DNA of 64,000 nt, from positions 2,358,501-2,422,500 of the forward strand of contig NZ_CP111079.1 in assembly GCF_026278245.1 (NCBI RefSeq), in the 5' to 3' direction. Position numbers and translations under genes: made by a program. This stretch comes from Pontibacter kalidii (GTDB taxonomy: Bacteria; Bacteroidota; Bacteroidia; Cytophagales; Hymenobacteraceae). Below are positions 15,442-30,481 of the stretch, one piece after another. The notes below the pieces were generated by a model. It had not been told where the DNA came from. It did no database searches and saw nothing but the letters and a program-made list of their open reading frames with translations. The stretch's first letter is position 1. Each line of letters opens with the position of its first letter.

Positions 15442-15521
15442 TTTTACTCCCTAGGGAAGGTATTCCCGGAGCGATTTTTGCTCCTGAACCATGTCAAAAT
15501 TGATCAAGTAAAGAGGTAATC

Positions 15522-15887
15522 ATGATGAAGTTTTACCTGCTGTTATTCATAAGCTTTGCGCTACTGCTCTTTGCAACACCGAAGAGCGGCGGTATGCGCA
15601 GCTTTGAACAGCAGCGTGCGTTAAATAAATCATGTGCTTACAGTAAGCCTTCTGGTAAAAAACCTTGTGCCAAAAAATGCCTCAAGCACCAGACCCACTC
15701 CAACCAACAAGACAACCCAGCAGGTATTGTCTATGACTGCAGTCAGCAGATTTATGCCCTTGTAAATGATCTCCAGGCGGAGCTAATCATTTCTTTTACA
15801 ACTAAACACGATTTTATGCTTCCACATATTCGGAAGCACCTTTCTCCTATACTCGAGTACGACCCGCAACCGCCCCGGCTTTCTTAG
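15522..15887 (+). CDS. Secreted Cys-containing hypothetical protein
   Basis: 121 residues, beginning with a hydrophobic signal or anchor (FYLLLFISFALLLFATP). The mature part has SCAYSKPSGKKPCAKKCLKH, three cysteines in a Lys-rich stretch, and a fourth in VYDCSQQ. I do not recognise a family. Cysteine spacing would allow two disulfides or metal binding in the periplasm. It stands in the sulfur island between the MFS gene and the DoxX-DsrE fusion, and no copy of the operator precedes it. ATG-ATG start at 15522. Confidence 0.6.
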   Translation: MMKFYLLLFISFALLLFATPKSGGMRSFEQQRALNKSCAYSKPSGKKPCAKKCLKHQTHSNQQDNPAGIVYDCSQQIYALVNDLQAELIISFTTKHDFMLPHIRKHLSPILEYDPQPPRLS

Positions 15888-16028
15888 AAACACTTCAATG
15901 CAAGGCTGCAGCTTATCGGGTGCAATACCTGTAAGCATTGCCGGCACTACACTTCTTCCTTTACAGGTTGATTGCGATAAGTGTGTTCACTCTGAATTAA
16001 GTATTTCATTTTAAGAAAGTCGAATTAC

Positions 16029-16913
16029 ATGGAAACTACTCCAAGACAAAAAATATCATTCCTGGTGCTGCGCAGCATGGCAAGCTTTATCTTTATAGTG
16101 GCAGGTATCAATCATCTTTTGAAAACGTCAGGTGCAGCCGCCAGATTAGAAAAGGCCCCTTTCGCGCATCTGACCACCTGGATAGCACCAACCGAAACGC
16201 TCATCATCCTTTCAGGTATAGGCCTGCTGTTGGGCGGATTTATGCTGCTGGTTGGCTATAAAACAAAATTAGCTTCTGCCGGATTACTTGCCATCCTCAT
16301 TCCCATCACGCTTACAGTGCAGGTGGGCAGCGGAGACTATGGGCCTTTATTCAAGAATGTGGCCCTAATTGGATTGCTTATCTTCTTCATTGTAAATGGG
16401 GCTATGTACTTTGGTCTGGACCAGGTGCTGAAGCAGAAAAAGAAAGCAGGATTGGCAACAATACCCAGTGGTAATTATGCAGTTGTAGTAGCTCTGGGGT
16501 TGATGGGGCTGCTTGGTTCCTACGCCACTACAAATGCTCAAAGTTCAACACAACAGGGCTCCATTATACCTGCTGCAGGTAAGAATTATGCCGTGCTCAT
16601 CAGCCAGCCAAACCACCTGAAAGCAGCCGTAAACACAGCTGAGTCTATTACCAAAGACAGCAAGTATAACCGGGAATCGTTTGTGGTGATGGCCTGTGCG
16701 AAATCAGTAGAAGCCTTCAAAAAAGACGGTAGGATGGCTGCAGAAATAGAGAAAGGTAGAGCTGCCGGGGTTACCTACATGCTGTGCGGCATGTCCCTAA
16801 AGCAATTCAACATTACTGCCGCCGACCTGGTAGATGGGGTGGAAATAACACCGAACGGCCTTACTTATATGTTTAACCTTAAGCAAAAAGGCTATACTAC
16901 TGTAGAACTTTAG
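16029..16913 (+). CDS. DoxX-DsrE fusion protein
   Basis: 294 residues. Residues 1-135 are a DoxX-type four-helix membrane domain (LRSMASFIFIVAGINHLLK, then ETLIILSGIGLLLGGFMLLV, helices near 81-98 and 108-128). A fifth hydrophobic segment (about 149-166) is followed by NAQSSTQQ. Residues 185-294 are a DsrE-like domain (KNYAVLISQPNHLKAAVNT), with cysteines C223 (VMACAKSV) and C253 (YMLCGMSL) at places where DsrE/TusD-type proteins carry persulfide. If the fifth helix crosses the membrane, the DsrE domain would face the periplasm. A membrane redox module tied to a sulfur carrier is suggested. It is followed 55 bp later by a TlpA-like thioredoxin. Confidence 0.82.
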   Translation: METTPRQKISFLVLRSMASFIFIVAGINHLLKTSGAAARLEKAPFAHLTTWIAPTETLIILSGIGLLLGGFMLLVGYKTKLASAGLLAILIPITLTVQVGSGDYGPLFKNVALIGLLIFFIVNGAMYFGLDQVLKQKKKAGLATIPSGNYAVVVALGLMGLLGSYATTNAQSSTQQGSIIPAAGKNYAVLISQPNHLKAAVNTAESITKDSKYNRESFVVMACAKSVEAFKKDGRMAAEIEKGRAAGVTYMLCGMSLKQFNITAADLVDGVEITPNGLTYMFNLKQKGYTTVEL

Positions 16914-16968
16914 TCACACAGTCAAAATAAAGACTAAGCTAACTTAGCTTCCTTAAGAAATCAACAAC

Positions 16969-17604
16969 ATGGATAAGAAGAAATTTTCGATCAAAGAAAT
17001 TCCAGGCTGGGCAGTGATGCTGGCCGTTTTCGGAGTTTTATACTCCACTGGTCTGCATACCGAAGCCATCGGTCAAGTGCAGCGTATATTGCTGGCTACA
17101 GGCCTCAAGAATGCCGATGTGCCGGAAACATGGCAGAACCCTGATGCTACAGCAGTAGTGGACGCGGCTGCAACAGCCAATTCAGACATGGCCGGTGCAG
17201 GCTTTAAGATAGTAGACCTGCAGGGCAAGCAGGTAAACTTTGAAAGCCTGAAGGGCAAAGTAGTGTTCCTGAACATCTGGGCTACCTGGTGCCCACCCTG
17301 CATCGCCGAAATGCCAAACATCCAGAAGCTCTACGAAAAGATCGGCTCCGACAAAATCGCCTTCGTGATGCTCTCGGTGGACGAAGGCGGCATGGAAAAG
17401 GTGAAGAAGTTCATAGCCAAGAAAAAGTATACCTTCCCGGTATACATGCCGGCCAGCCAGTTCCCGCAGGAGTTTTACTCCACCGCCATTCCAACCACCT
17501 TCATCATCTCGCCTGATGGCAAGATAGTGGCCAAACAGGAGGGGATGGCCGACTACGACACACCTGAAGTAGTGGCTTTCCTTCAGAAGCTGAGCCTAAA
17601 GTAA
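16969..17604 (+). CDS. TlpA-like membrane-anchored thioredoxin
   Basis: 211 residues. One N-terminal membrane helix (GWAVMLAVFGVLYSTGL, about 13-29) anchors the protein, with the thioredoxin domain (about 75-211) in the periplasm. The active site is WATWCPPC (C108, C111), followed by cis-Pro in AIPTTFII. TlpA/ResA-type proteins reduce periplasmic disulfides. Next to a DsrE domain, it may reduce the persulfide or disulfide of its neighbour; that is inference. A strong hairpin terminator follows 6 bp after the stop. Confidence 0.9.
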   Translation: MDKKKFSIKEIPGWAVMLAVFGVLYSTGLHTEAIGQVQRILLATGLKNADVPETWQNPDATAVVDAAATANSDMAGAGFKIVDLQGKQVNFESLKGKVVFLNIWATWCPPCIAEMPNIQKLYEKIGSDKIAFVMLSVDEGGMEKVKKFIAKKKYTFPVYMPASQFPQEFYSTAIPTTFIISPDGKIVAKQEGMADYDTPEVVAFLQKLSLK

Positions 17605-17610
17605 CTGCAT

Positions 17611-17655
17611 AGCTTAAGCTGGCCTGCTGCGCACGGGCCAGCTTAAGCTCATTTC
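17611..17655 (+). terminator. Terminator after the TlpA-like gene
   Basis: Perfect 14-bp stem AGCTTAAGCTGGCC / GGCCAGCTTAAGCT with an 11-nt loop, then CATTTCT. Confidence 0.75.
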
Positions 17656-17709
17656 TCCATCTACTTCAGCATCTTACGCTGTTTCATCCTTAACTTTAAA
17701 CTTATAAAC

Positions 17710-17943
17710 ATGAAGTTGAAACTCGTGTTAGTGCTTCTGTTCTTTTCACTGATAACACCATTATCCTCTTCTCAGGCTCAGAAAAAGTCAAAAACTAACA
17801 ATAGCAAGACAGCACAAACCGCCCAACGCAAGATTGTTTATGATCTATCGGTAGCAGACACGACCATGCATGCCGGCCTGGTGCGACAGCTCAACAATAT
17901 TAAACGTGGCTGGCCGGACGCACAGGTCAAAGTCACCCTCTAG
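17710..17943 (+). pseudogene. Secreted DsrE-family protein, C-terminally truncated
   Basis: 77 residues: signal peptide (LKLVLVLLFFSLITPLSSSQA), a Lys/Thr-rich linker, then KIVYDLSVADTTMHAGLVRQ, LNNIKRGWPDAQVKVTL and a TAG. The end matches only the first strand, helix and strand of periplasmic DsrE-like proteins, which normally continue for about 80 residues through the Cys region. Nothing recognisable continues in any frame after 17943. It could be a decayed paralogue of the DsrE domain at 16029. Confidence 0.6.
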
Positions 17944-18023
17944 CAACCGCTTTTAAGCATTAAGGCCGGAAGCTAATTGATTTTACACTTATGGGCTTTT
18001 ATTACAGCGGGTAAAACGCTCTT

Positions 18024-19252
18024 CTAACCTAGCTCTATCTCCACCTGATTCCGCAGCAGGTCCTCGTAGCTGTCTCGCTGGCGAATGAGCTTTGCCTCGC
18101 CATTGATAACCAGCACTTCGGCGGGGCGGTAACGGGAATTGTAGGTAGAGGCCATGCTAAAACCGTAGGCACCGGCGCTCCGGATGGCGATCAGGTCCCC
18201 CTCCCGCACCTGGTGCAGTTCCCTATCCACAGCAAAGTTATCTATCTCGCAAATGTTACCCACCACGGTATAGGTTTCGGCAGGGCCAGTTGGGTTACTT
18301 GCATTCACAATTTCGTGGTAGGCGTTGTAGAGCATGGGGCGGATCAGGTGGTTGAAGCCCGAGTCGAGGCCCACGAACTCGGTGCCGCCGTTGCGCTTGC
18401 GCAGCACGCAGGTCGTGAGCAGGGTGCCCGCGTTGCCTACCAGGTAGCGGCCCGGTTCGAACCATAACTGCAGCCGGCGGCCATACTTGCTGCAGAAGTC
18501 AGAGAACACGCCGTCCAGTTGCTTGCCCAGCGCCACCACGTCGATCACCGGGTTGCCGTCGCCCACATCCACCTTGATGCCCCCGCCAAAGTCAATGAAC
18601 TCGAGGTTGCGGAACTGCAGGGCAATGTCGAACACCGCTTTGGCGCCGTTGATAAAGATCTCCGGGCTCATGATCACCGAGCTGGAGTGAATGTGGATGC
18701 CGTCGATGTGCAGGTTATACTTTTCTTCCAGCGCCTTCACGTCGGGTACCTGGTCGATGGAGATGCCGAACTTGGATTGCTTGTGCCACCAGTCTACCTT
18801 CTCGGAGTTGGCCTGCGTGGCAATGTGTGGGTTCAGGCGGATGCAGACCGGTACGCTGCCGCCATACTTGCGGCCCAGCTTCTCCAGGTTCGAAAGGTTT
18901 TCGATATTGATCTTCACCCCCAGCGCGATGGCTTCCTCTATCTCCGAGAAATCCACCGCGTTGGGGGTGAAGATAATCTCCTGCGGCTTAAAGCCCACGT
19001 GCAGCCCCATCCGCAGCTCCGGCAGCGATACCGTATCCAGCCCCAACCCCTCCCTGAGCATCAGCTTGAGGATGTTGATGTTTGTCAGCGCCTTGCAGGC
19101 ATATTTAATGCGCAGGTCCACGGTGCTGAAACCTTCCCGGAACTTCCTGATCTGCCCGCGAATGTGCTCCGCATCATACGCGTAAAGCGGGGTGCCGAAT
19201 TGCTCCCGCAGCTTTGTTACCGGGATATCCTGTATTTTATACTCGTTGTTTA

Positions 19253-19262
<10 letters not shown>
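18024..19262 (-). CDS. lysA: Diaminopimelate decarboxylase
   Basis: 412 residues, fold-type III PLP enzyme. IKYACKALTN carries the Schiff-base Lys (near residue 56), HIHSSSVIMSPEIF replaces the usual H-I-G-S phosphate/substrate region, GGGIKVD is the glycine-rich PLP loop, and VVGNICEIDNFAV is the C-E-x-x-D/F motif of the partner active site. It decarboxylates meso-diaminopimelate to lysine in the cytosol. Its start overlaps the kinase gene by 10 bp and it is the last member of a run of same-strand genes that begins with susC, an odd setting for lysine synthesis. Confidence 0.85.
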
Positions 19263-25351
<6,089 letters not shown>

Positions 25352-25429
25352 CACTAAGTAGTTACTGCCGGGCATGCAGACGCACGGCACTACCGGTGTT
25401 GGCAGTGCTGTGCGCCCTTAGGTACCCTG

Positions 25430-26938
25430 CTATTGAATTTTTGGGTTGTTGGCCTTTTCGGAAGATGGGATGGGCAGGAACTTATCCTCGGCCACGTTGA
25501 AGTTCTGGTATCCTCTGGAGGCGCTGCTGCGGATAGCGTCGGCCATCACGGCATCGCCCCAGCGGCGCAGGTCGTAAAACCGCTGCCCTTCCAGCGCGAA
25601 CTCCACGGCCCGCTCGTGCATGATCTGGGCCCGTAGTTGGGGCTGCGACGTGGCCGTGGTAGCAGGCATCTCGGCGCGGGCCCGCACTTGGTCGATGTAT
25701 AGCTTTGCCTCTCCCGTTTTCCCCTGCTCATTCAGCGCCTCGGCATACATGAGCAGCACGTCCGCGTAGCGCATCAGCACATTGTTGATGTTAGACCTGT
25801 ACCTCCGCGGAGCCTCCCAGGGGGCCACGTTGCGGAACAGGTACTTCTTCCAGCCTATTTTAGTGTTCCCCTCGCCAAACACCTCACTGTATGTATGGCC
25901 ATAGATGTCTACATCCGGATCGTCGAAGAATAGGGTACCGTATAGACGGGCGTCATACTTTCCTTTTGCCGATACCTTTCCTTCTTTCTTCATCTCGTTG
26001 AGAAGGGCTTGTGTAGGCAGCATGGCCTCCCAGCCGCCCATCTCGGTGGTGGCAATGTTGTAGATTCCCGCGTATTCTACGGCGCTGCCCGCCACTTCCT
26101 TGTCTGTGAAAGCAATCTCAAAAATAGACTCGCTGTTCAGTTCATTTGAGCCATCAAACAGAGAGGCAAAATCAGGCTCCAGCTGGTAAACCCCCAGATC
26201 GATGACTGCCTTCAGGGCACGTTCCGCATCGGCCCACTTATGCTGCTCCAGATAGGCTTTTCCCAGGAAGCTCAACGCAGCGCCTTTGGTCGCACGGCCT
26301 TTATTGTTGGCATCCCAGGTGTCGGGCAGGTGTTCGGCTGCTTCGGCAAAATCCTTTTCGATGGCTGCCCAAACGACCTCTCGCTCGGAGAGTGGCTGTA
26401 GCAACTCATCTGCCCCTTCCGGCAAAAAGTCGAACAGCACGATTCTTTCCCAATTCATCAGCAGACGCATGTGGTAGAGTCCTCTTAGGAACCTGGCCTG
26501 GGCCACGATCTTGTTCTTCTGGTCAGAGCTAATCTGCTCCTCTGTCATCGCACCTACGTGGTGAATCACCAGGTTGGCCGCCGAGATGCCCCGGTACTGC
26601 CGGTTCCAATAGTCTTCGAGGCGTCCGTTACTACTGGTAACCCGATAGGAGTCAAATGCCTCCTGGTCGGGGTAATTGGCGATCACGTCACTCCCGGCCT
26701 GCACAAAGTCAGAGCGGAAGTTCTCCACCACAAAGGCCACCTCCGTGTGGGCCCAAAAGCCCAGGTTCAGGCGCTCATACGCCACAACCAGACTGCTCTC
26801 GGCATCCTCGGGATTTGTCCAGAACTTCTCAGAGCTGAGCTTGTCCTTCGGGAACTCATCCAGCAAATCGTCGCTGCAGCCCATGGCCAGGCAGGAAAGC
26901 GAGGCCAACATCAGGTATCGGTATAAATGATTTTTCAT
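25430..26938 (-). CDS. SusD/RagB-family glycan-binding lipoprotein
   Basis: 502 residues. Lipoprotein signal MKNHLYRYLMLASLSCLAMGC with Cys at about 21 followed by SDDLLDEFPKDKLSSEKFW, the usual SusD opening. TPR-like repeats are present (KNKIVAQARFLRGLYHMRL; GAALSFLGKAYLEQHKWADAE), and the C-terminal ALEGQRFYDLRRWGDA block is diagnostic. It sits on the outer surface as the lid of the SusC pore. It begins 4 bp after susC, as usual. Confidence 0.96.
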   Translation of the reverse strand: MKNHLYRYLMLASLSCLAMGCSDDLLDEFPKDKLSSEKFWTNPEDAESSLVVAYERLNLGFWAHTEVAFVVENFRSDFVQAGSDVIANYPDQEAFDSYRVTSSNGRLEDYWNRQYRGISAANLVIHHVGAMTEEQISSDQKNKIVAQARFLRGLYHMRLLMNWERIVLFDFLPEGADELLQPLSEREVVWAAIEKDFAEAAEHLPDTWDANNKGRATKGAALSFLGKAYLEQHKWADAERALKAVIDLGVYQLEPDFASLFDGSNELNSESIFEIAFTDKEVAGSAVEYAGIYNIATTEMGGWEAMLPTQALLNEMKKEGKVSAKGKYDARLYGTLFFDDPDVDIYGHTYSEVFGEGNTKIGWKKYLFRNVAPWEAPRRYRSNINNVLMRYADVLLMYAEALNEQGKTGEAKLYIDQVRARAEMPATTATSQPQLRAQIMHERAVEFALEGQRFYDLRRWGDAVMADAIRSSASRGYQNFNVAEDKFLPIPSSEKANNPKIQ

Positions 26939-26942
26939 GTTC

Positions 26943-29900
26943 CTAAAAGTTTACTTGAAGTCCGAGTAACATCGTTTTTACATTGGGGTAGGAGCTGAAG
27001 TCCGTACCCGCGTTCAGCGTGCCGCCCACCTCCGGATCAATGCCGCTGTAGCCCGTCCAGGTAATGAGGTTCTGCCCGCTCACGTACACGCGCAGCCGCT
27101 CTATACTTGCTTTCTGCGTCAGGGACGATGGCAGCGTGTAGCCGAGTTGGATGTTGCGCAGGCGCAGGTAGTTTCCGTCCTCGATAAAGCGGGTGGAGTT
27201 GCGGCGCGCGTTCTGGTTGGGGTCTCCAAACACGGCTCTGGGCACCTCTGTGTCCCGGTTTTCCGGTGTCCAGGCATCCAGGGCAGAAGTCATGTAGTTC
27301 TCGTAGTTGTCCATGGCCTCGAAGTTCTGCCGCACGGCGTTATAGACTTTGAAGCCCGAAGCTCCGTAAAGCTGCAGCGAGAAGTCGAATGCCTTGTAGG
27401 TAGCCGAGAAGTTGACGCCGATGTTGAACTTAGGAAAGCCGGAGCCGGCATACACCAGGTCCTCGGTGTTCAGTTGGCCATCGCCGTTCACGTCGCGGAA
27501 GCGGATATCACCTGGCTGGGCATTTGGCTGCACCTGCACGGTATTGCCCTCGGCATCGGTGCCGGTGTGCTGCAGCACCTCCTCCTCGGTCTGGAAAATG
27601 CCGTCTGCCTGGTATACAAAAAAGGAGCCTATAGGGTAGCCTAGACGCGAACGGTTGGCCGGTTCCCCGTCAATGGTGGTGTCGTCGCCCAGGAACTCGT
27701 CACGGGAGGTGTTGGCCACTTTGGTGATTTTGTTGGAGTTGTTGGCAAGGGTTATGCCAGCGGAATACTGAAAAACGCCGGTCGCCTTCCGGTACTGGGC
27801 CTCAAGCTCAATACCCTTATTTTCCACATCGCCAAAGTTCACATTCAGGTTGTTGAAGCCGGCGGAACCGGGCAGCACCAGCGGAATGATCATGTCGCGT
27901 GTGTTGCGCGTGTAATAGTTAACCGAGCCGGTAATCCGGTCCCCGAGCAGGCCAAAGTCCACCCCCAGGTTAACCGTCTCGGCAGTTTCCCACTTCAGGT
28001 CCGGGTTCGGGATGTTCGTAAGGGTTGTACCAATGCGCTGTGTCTCGGCAACTCCAAAGGGGTAGCGGTAGCCGGTCACAGTGTTTACCTGATAGTCATA
28101 GGCCCCGAGCGTAGACTCGCTGCCCAACTGCCCCCAGCTACCGCGCAGCTTCAGGGAGTTGATGAAGTCTACCTGGAAGAATTCCTCCTCGCTTACTTTC
28201 CAGCCAAGCCCGAAGGACGGGAAAACGCCCCAGCGGTTATTTACCCCAAACTTAGAGGAACCGTCGCGGCGCACAGTGGCCTGAATCAGGTATCTGTCCA
28301 GGAAAGCATAGTTGATGCGGCCATACTGCGACAGCCTGGAAATGGCCGTTCCTGACCCTTCATTTGTCGTTACCCCGCCCTGGCCCGCACTCAGCGTGCC
28401 GAAGCTGGGGTCCAGGAAACCAATAGGTACCTCCGTGCCGTCGGGCAACACCTGCTTGCCCTCTACCGACGTGGCAATAAAATTGTCTTCTATGCGTTGA
28501 CGGGAGCCGCCTAACAGTACCTCCAGGCTGTGGTTGCCGAACTGCTTGCTGTAATTCGCAAAGAGCTCCATGTTCGTCTGCTGGTACTCTCCGCGGTACT
28601 CATAGACCTCGTGGAAACGCACCTCGGTTTTGTTGCCCACCTGATAAGGTTTGGTATGGCGGTAGCTGAACGTGTTGGCGTTCTCCACGCCCGCCCTGCC
28701 GGTAACCTTGAGGTTCTCAAACAAGTCGTAGGTGGCCGAGAAGTTGGTGGTCAGGTTCTCCTCGGCGGCGGTATTCTTGTTGTAAAAGTCAACCCCTAAC
28801 GGATTCTCTTGGTCAGGCAGGTCGTTGTACAGGTTATCGTCGATGTAGCCAAAGCCATACTTCTTGCCGGTATCGTGCACCGGGATGATGGCGGGCATGG
28901 AGTAAGCCTCGTAAATGCTACCCCCGAAAATGTGGTCATCGTTCTCCACATAGTAGACGTTAGCATCTACCGAGAGCTTTCCTTGTTTAGCGCCTACTTT
29001 GGCCCGAAACTGCTTTTTCTCCCGGTCTTCGCCCTGCAAGATGCCTTCGCGCAGGTTATAACTGCCCGACAGCATGTAATTCACGTTGTCGGTGCCGCCG
29101 CCAAAGGTCAGGTTATAGTTTTGGAAGGTACCGTTGTCGAAAAGTTCGTCCACCCAGTCGGTGTTAGCCGGCCAGGTACCATTCAGGAAATCGGGTGCAG
29201 GCATTCCCGCATTTTGGGCAGCCATACGGGCCACGCGGCTATAGCCCTCGCTGTCTACCAGCTCCAGCTTGTTTTGTAGCTTGTCAATCCCGTAGTAACT
29301 GCTAAATTCCACCTTCATCTTACCCGACTTGCCCGATTTAGTGGTTACAATCACCACCCCGTTGGCTGCCAGGGAGCCATAGATGGCGGCTGCGGCACCG
29401 TCCTTGAGCACCTCTATGCTTTCAATGTCATCCGGGTTAAGCAGGTCGAAGTTGCCCTGGATGCCGTCGATGATAACCAGCGGGTTGTTGCCGCTCAGCG
29501 AGCGTACCCCCCGGATATTAATGTCAGTGCCAGCTCTTGGGTTGCCTGAGCCACGGCGGATGGTCACGCCCGACACTCTTCCCTGCAGGGCATCGGCAGG
29601 CGTGTTAGAGGCAATCTTCTTTACCTCCTCGCCCTTTACCGAGGACACAGCTCCTGTCAGGTCGCTCTTCTCCTGTGTGCCGTATCCCACCACCACTATT
29701 TCCTCCAGCGCCTTGGCGTCATCAGCTAAAACCACGTCTATGCGGGTCCTGTTGCTGATGGCCACTTCCTGCGTCTGGTATCCAATGAAGGAAAACACCA
29801 GTGTACCGCTTCCATCCGGCACCCGGATAGTATAGTTTCCATCTGTGTCCGTGGGAGCTGCGGTAGTGGTGCCTTTTAAGAGCACGGTTACACCGGGAAG

Positions 29901-30338
29901 GCCGGTGCCGTTTGCATCCGTCACACGGCCTGTCACCGTCACCTGCTCCTGCTGATCGCTGCCAGGCAGCTGCTTAGGCTGTATTGGCCGTGGACGGATA
30001 TGGATATTATGGTTGATGACCCTGAACTCCAGGTTTGTCTGCAATGCAATTCGCTCCAGCACTTTGCCGAGAGACTCTTTATGGGCCCTGACCGAAACAG
30101 CACTTCTTCCAGCCAGCTCCTTCTCGTTATAGGTGAAGCGAAAAGGAGTTTGCGCTTCAACACGCTTAATGAATTCTAAAAGGGAAACCTGCTCCAGGGT
30201 TAGCGTGACCCTCTCACTCTGTACGTCAGGCCCCGTGCCTGACGCGTAGGAGAAAGAGACGAGACAGCATAACGCGAGCACCATGGACAAAGCTCTGGCC
30301 GTCCTACCTTTTAATAGGTAGTAAAGACTATTTTCCAT
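26943..30338 (-). CDS. SusC/RagA-type TonB-dependent transporter with STN domain
   Basis: 1131 residues. After a signal/anchor (about 10-33) comes an STN domain (about 45-105, LTLEQVSLLEFIKRVEAQT), a CarboxypepD_reg-like domain (about 130-205, VTGRVTDANGTGLPGVTVLL), the TonB-plug with VVVGYGTQEKSDLTGAVSSV, and the long barrel ending in LQVNF. The STN domain marks it as a signal transducer that touches a FecR anti-sigma factor, and the FecR and ECF sigma genes are directly upstream. It imports oligosaccharides over the outer membrane. Confidence 0.96.
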   Translation of the reverse strand: MENSLYYLLKGRTARALSMVLALCCLVSFSYASGTGPDVQSERVTLTLEQVSLLEFIKRVEAQTPFRFTYNEKELAGRSAVSVRAHKESLGKVLERIALQTNLEFRVINHNIHIRPRPIQPKQLPGSDQQEQVTVTGRVTDANGTGLPGVTVLLKGTTTAAPTDTDGNYTIRVPDGSGTLVFSFIGYQTQEVAISNRTRIDVVLADDAKALEEIVVVGYGTQEKSDLTGAVSSVKGEEVKKIASNTPADALQGRVSGVTIRRGSGNPRAGTDINIRGVRSLSGNNPLVIIDGIQGNFDLLNPDDIESIEVLKDGAAAAIYGSLAANGVVIVTTKSGKSGKMKVEFSSYYGIDKLQNKLELVDSEGYSRVARMAAQNAGMPAPDFLNGTWPANTDWVDELFDNGTFQNYNLTFGGGTDNVNYMLSGSYNLREGILQGEDREKKQFRAKVGAKQGKLSVDANVYYVENDDHIFGGSIYEAYSMPAIIPVHDTGKKYGFGYIDDNLYNDLPDQENPLGVDFYNKNTAAEENLTTNFSATYDLFENLKVTGRAGVENANTFSYRHTKPYQVGNKTEVRFHEVYEYRGEYQQTNMELFANYSKQFGNHSLEVLLGGSRQRIEDNFIATSVEGKQVLPDGTEVPIGFLDPSFGTLSAGQGGVTTNEGSGTAISRLSQYGRINYAFLDRYLIQATVRRDGSSKFGVNNRWGVFPSFGLGWKVSEEEFFQVDFINSLKLRGSWGQLGSESTLGAYDYQVNTVTGYRYPFGVAETQRIGTTLTNIPNPDLKWETAETVNLGVDFGLLGDRITGSVNYYTRNTRDMIIPLVLPGSAGFNNLNVNFGDVENKGIELEAQYRKATGVFQYSAGITLANNSNKITKVANTSRDEFLGDDTTIDGEPANRSRLGYPIGSFFVYQADGIFQTEEEVLQHTGTDAEGNTVQVQPNAQPGDIRFRDVNGDGQLNTEDLVYAGSGFPKFNIGVNFSATYKAFDFSLQLYGASGFKVYNAVRQNFEAMDNYENYMTSALDAWTPENRDTEVPRAVFGDPNQNARRNSTRFIEDGNYLRLRNIQLGYTLPSSLTQKASIERLRVYVSGQNLITWTGYSGIDPEVGGTLNAGTDFSSYPNVKTMLLGLQVNF

Positions 30339-30429
30339 AAATTTGTGTGTTTGATTGTGAGTTGATTTCGATTAAACAACAGCCTCCATAATTATAATTT
30401 GCGCCAACAAATTTTGAGGGAGGCACCTG

Positions 30430-30456
30430 CAGCCAGGCCTGCTTCAGGCCTGGCTG
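30430..30456. terminator. Hairpin between fecR-like gene and susC
   Basis: 12-bp perfect stem CAGCCAGGCCTG / CAGGCCTGGCTG with a 3-nt loop, in the gap between the anti-sigma gene stop (30482) and the susC start (30338). No T-run follows on the minus strand, so it may be an attenuator or mRNA-processing hairpin rather than a simple terminator. Confidence 0.55.
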
Positions 30457-30481
30457 TATTTATTCCCGTCTCCTGTGCATG

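Noticed and set aside
15468..15484. Hairpin GGAGC...GCTCC after the MFS gene as terminator
   Set aside because: The 5-bp stem is too weak and the T-run is in the loop rather than after the stem.
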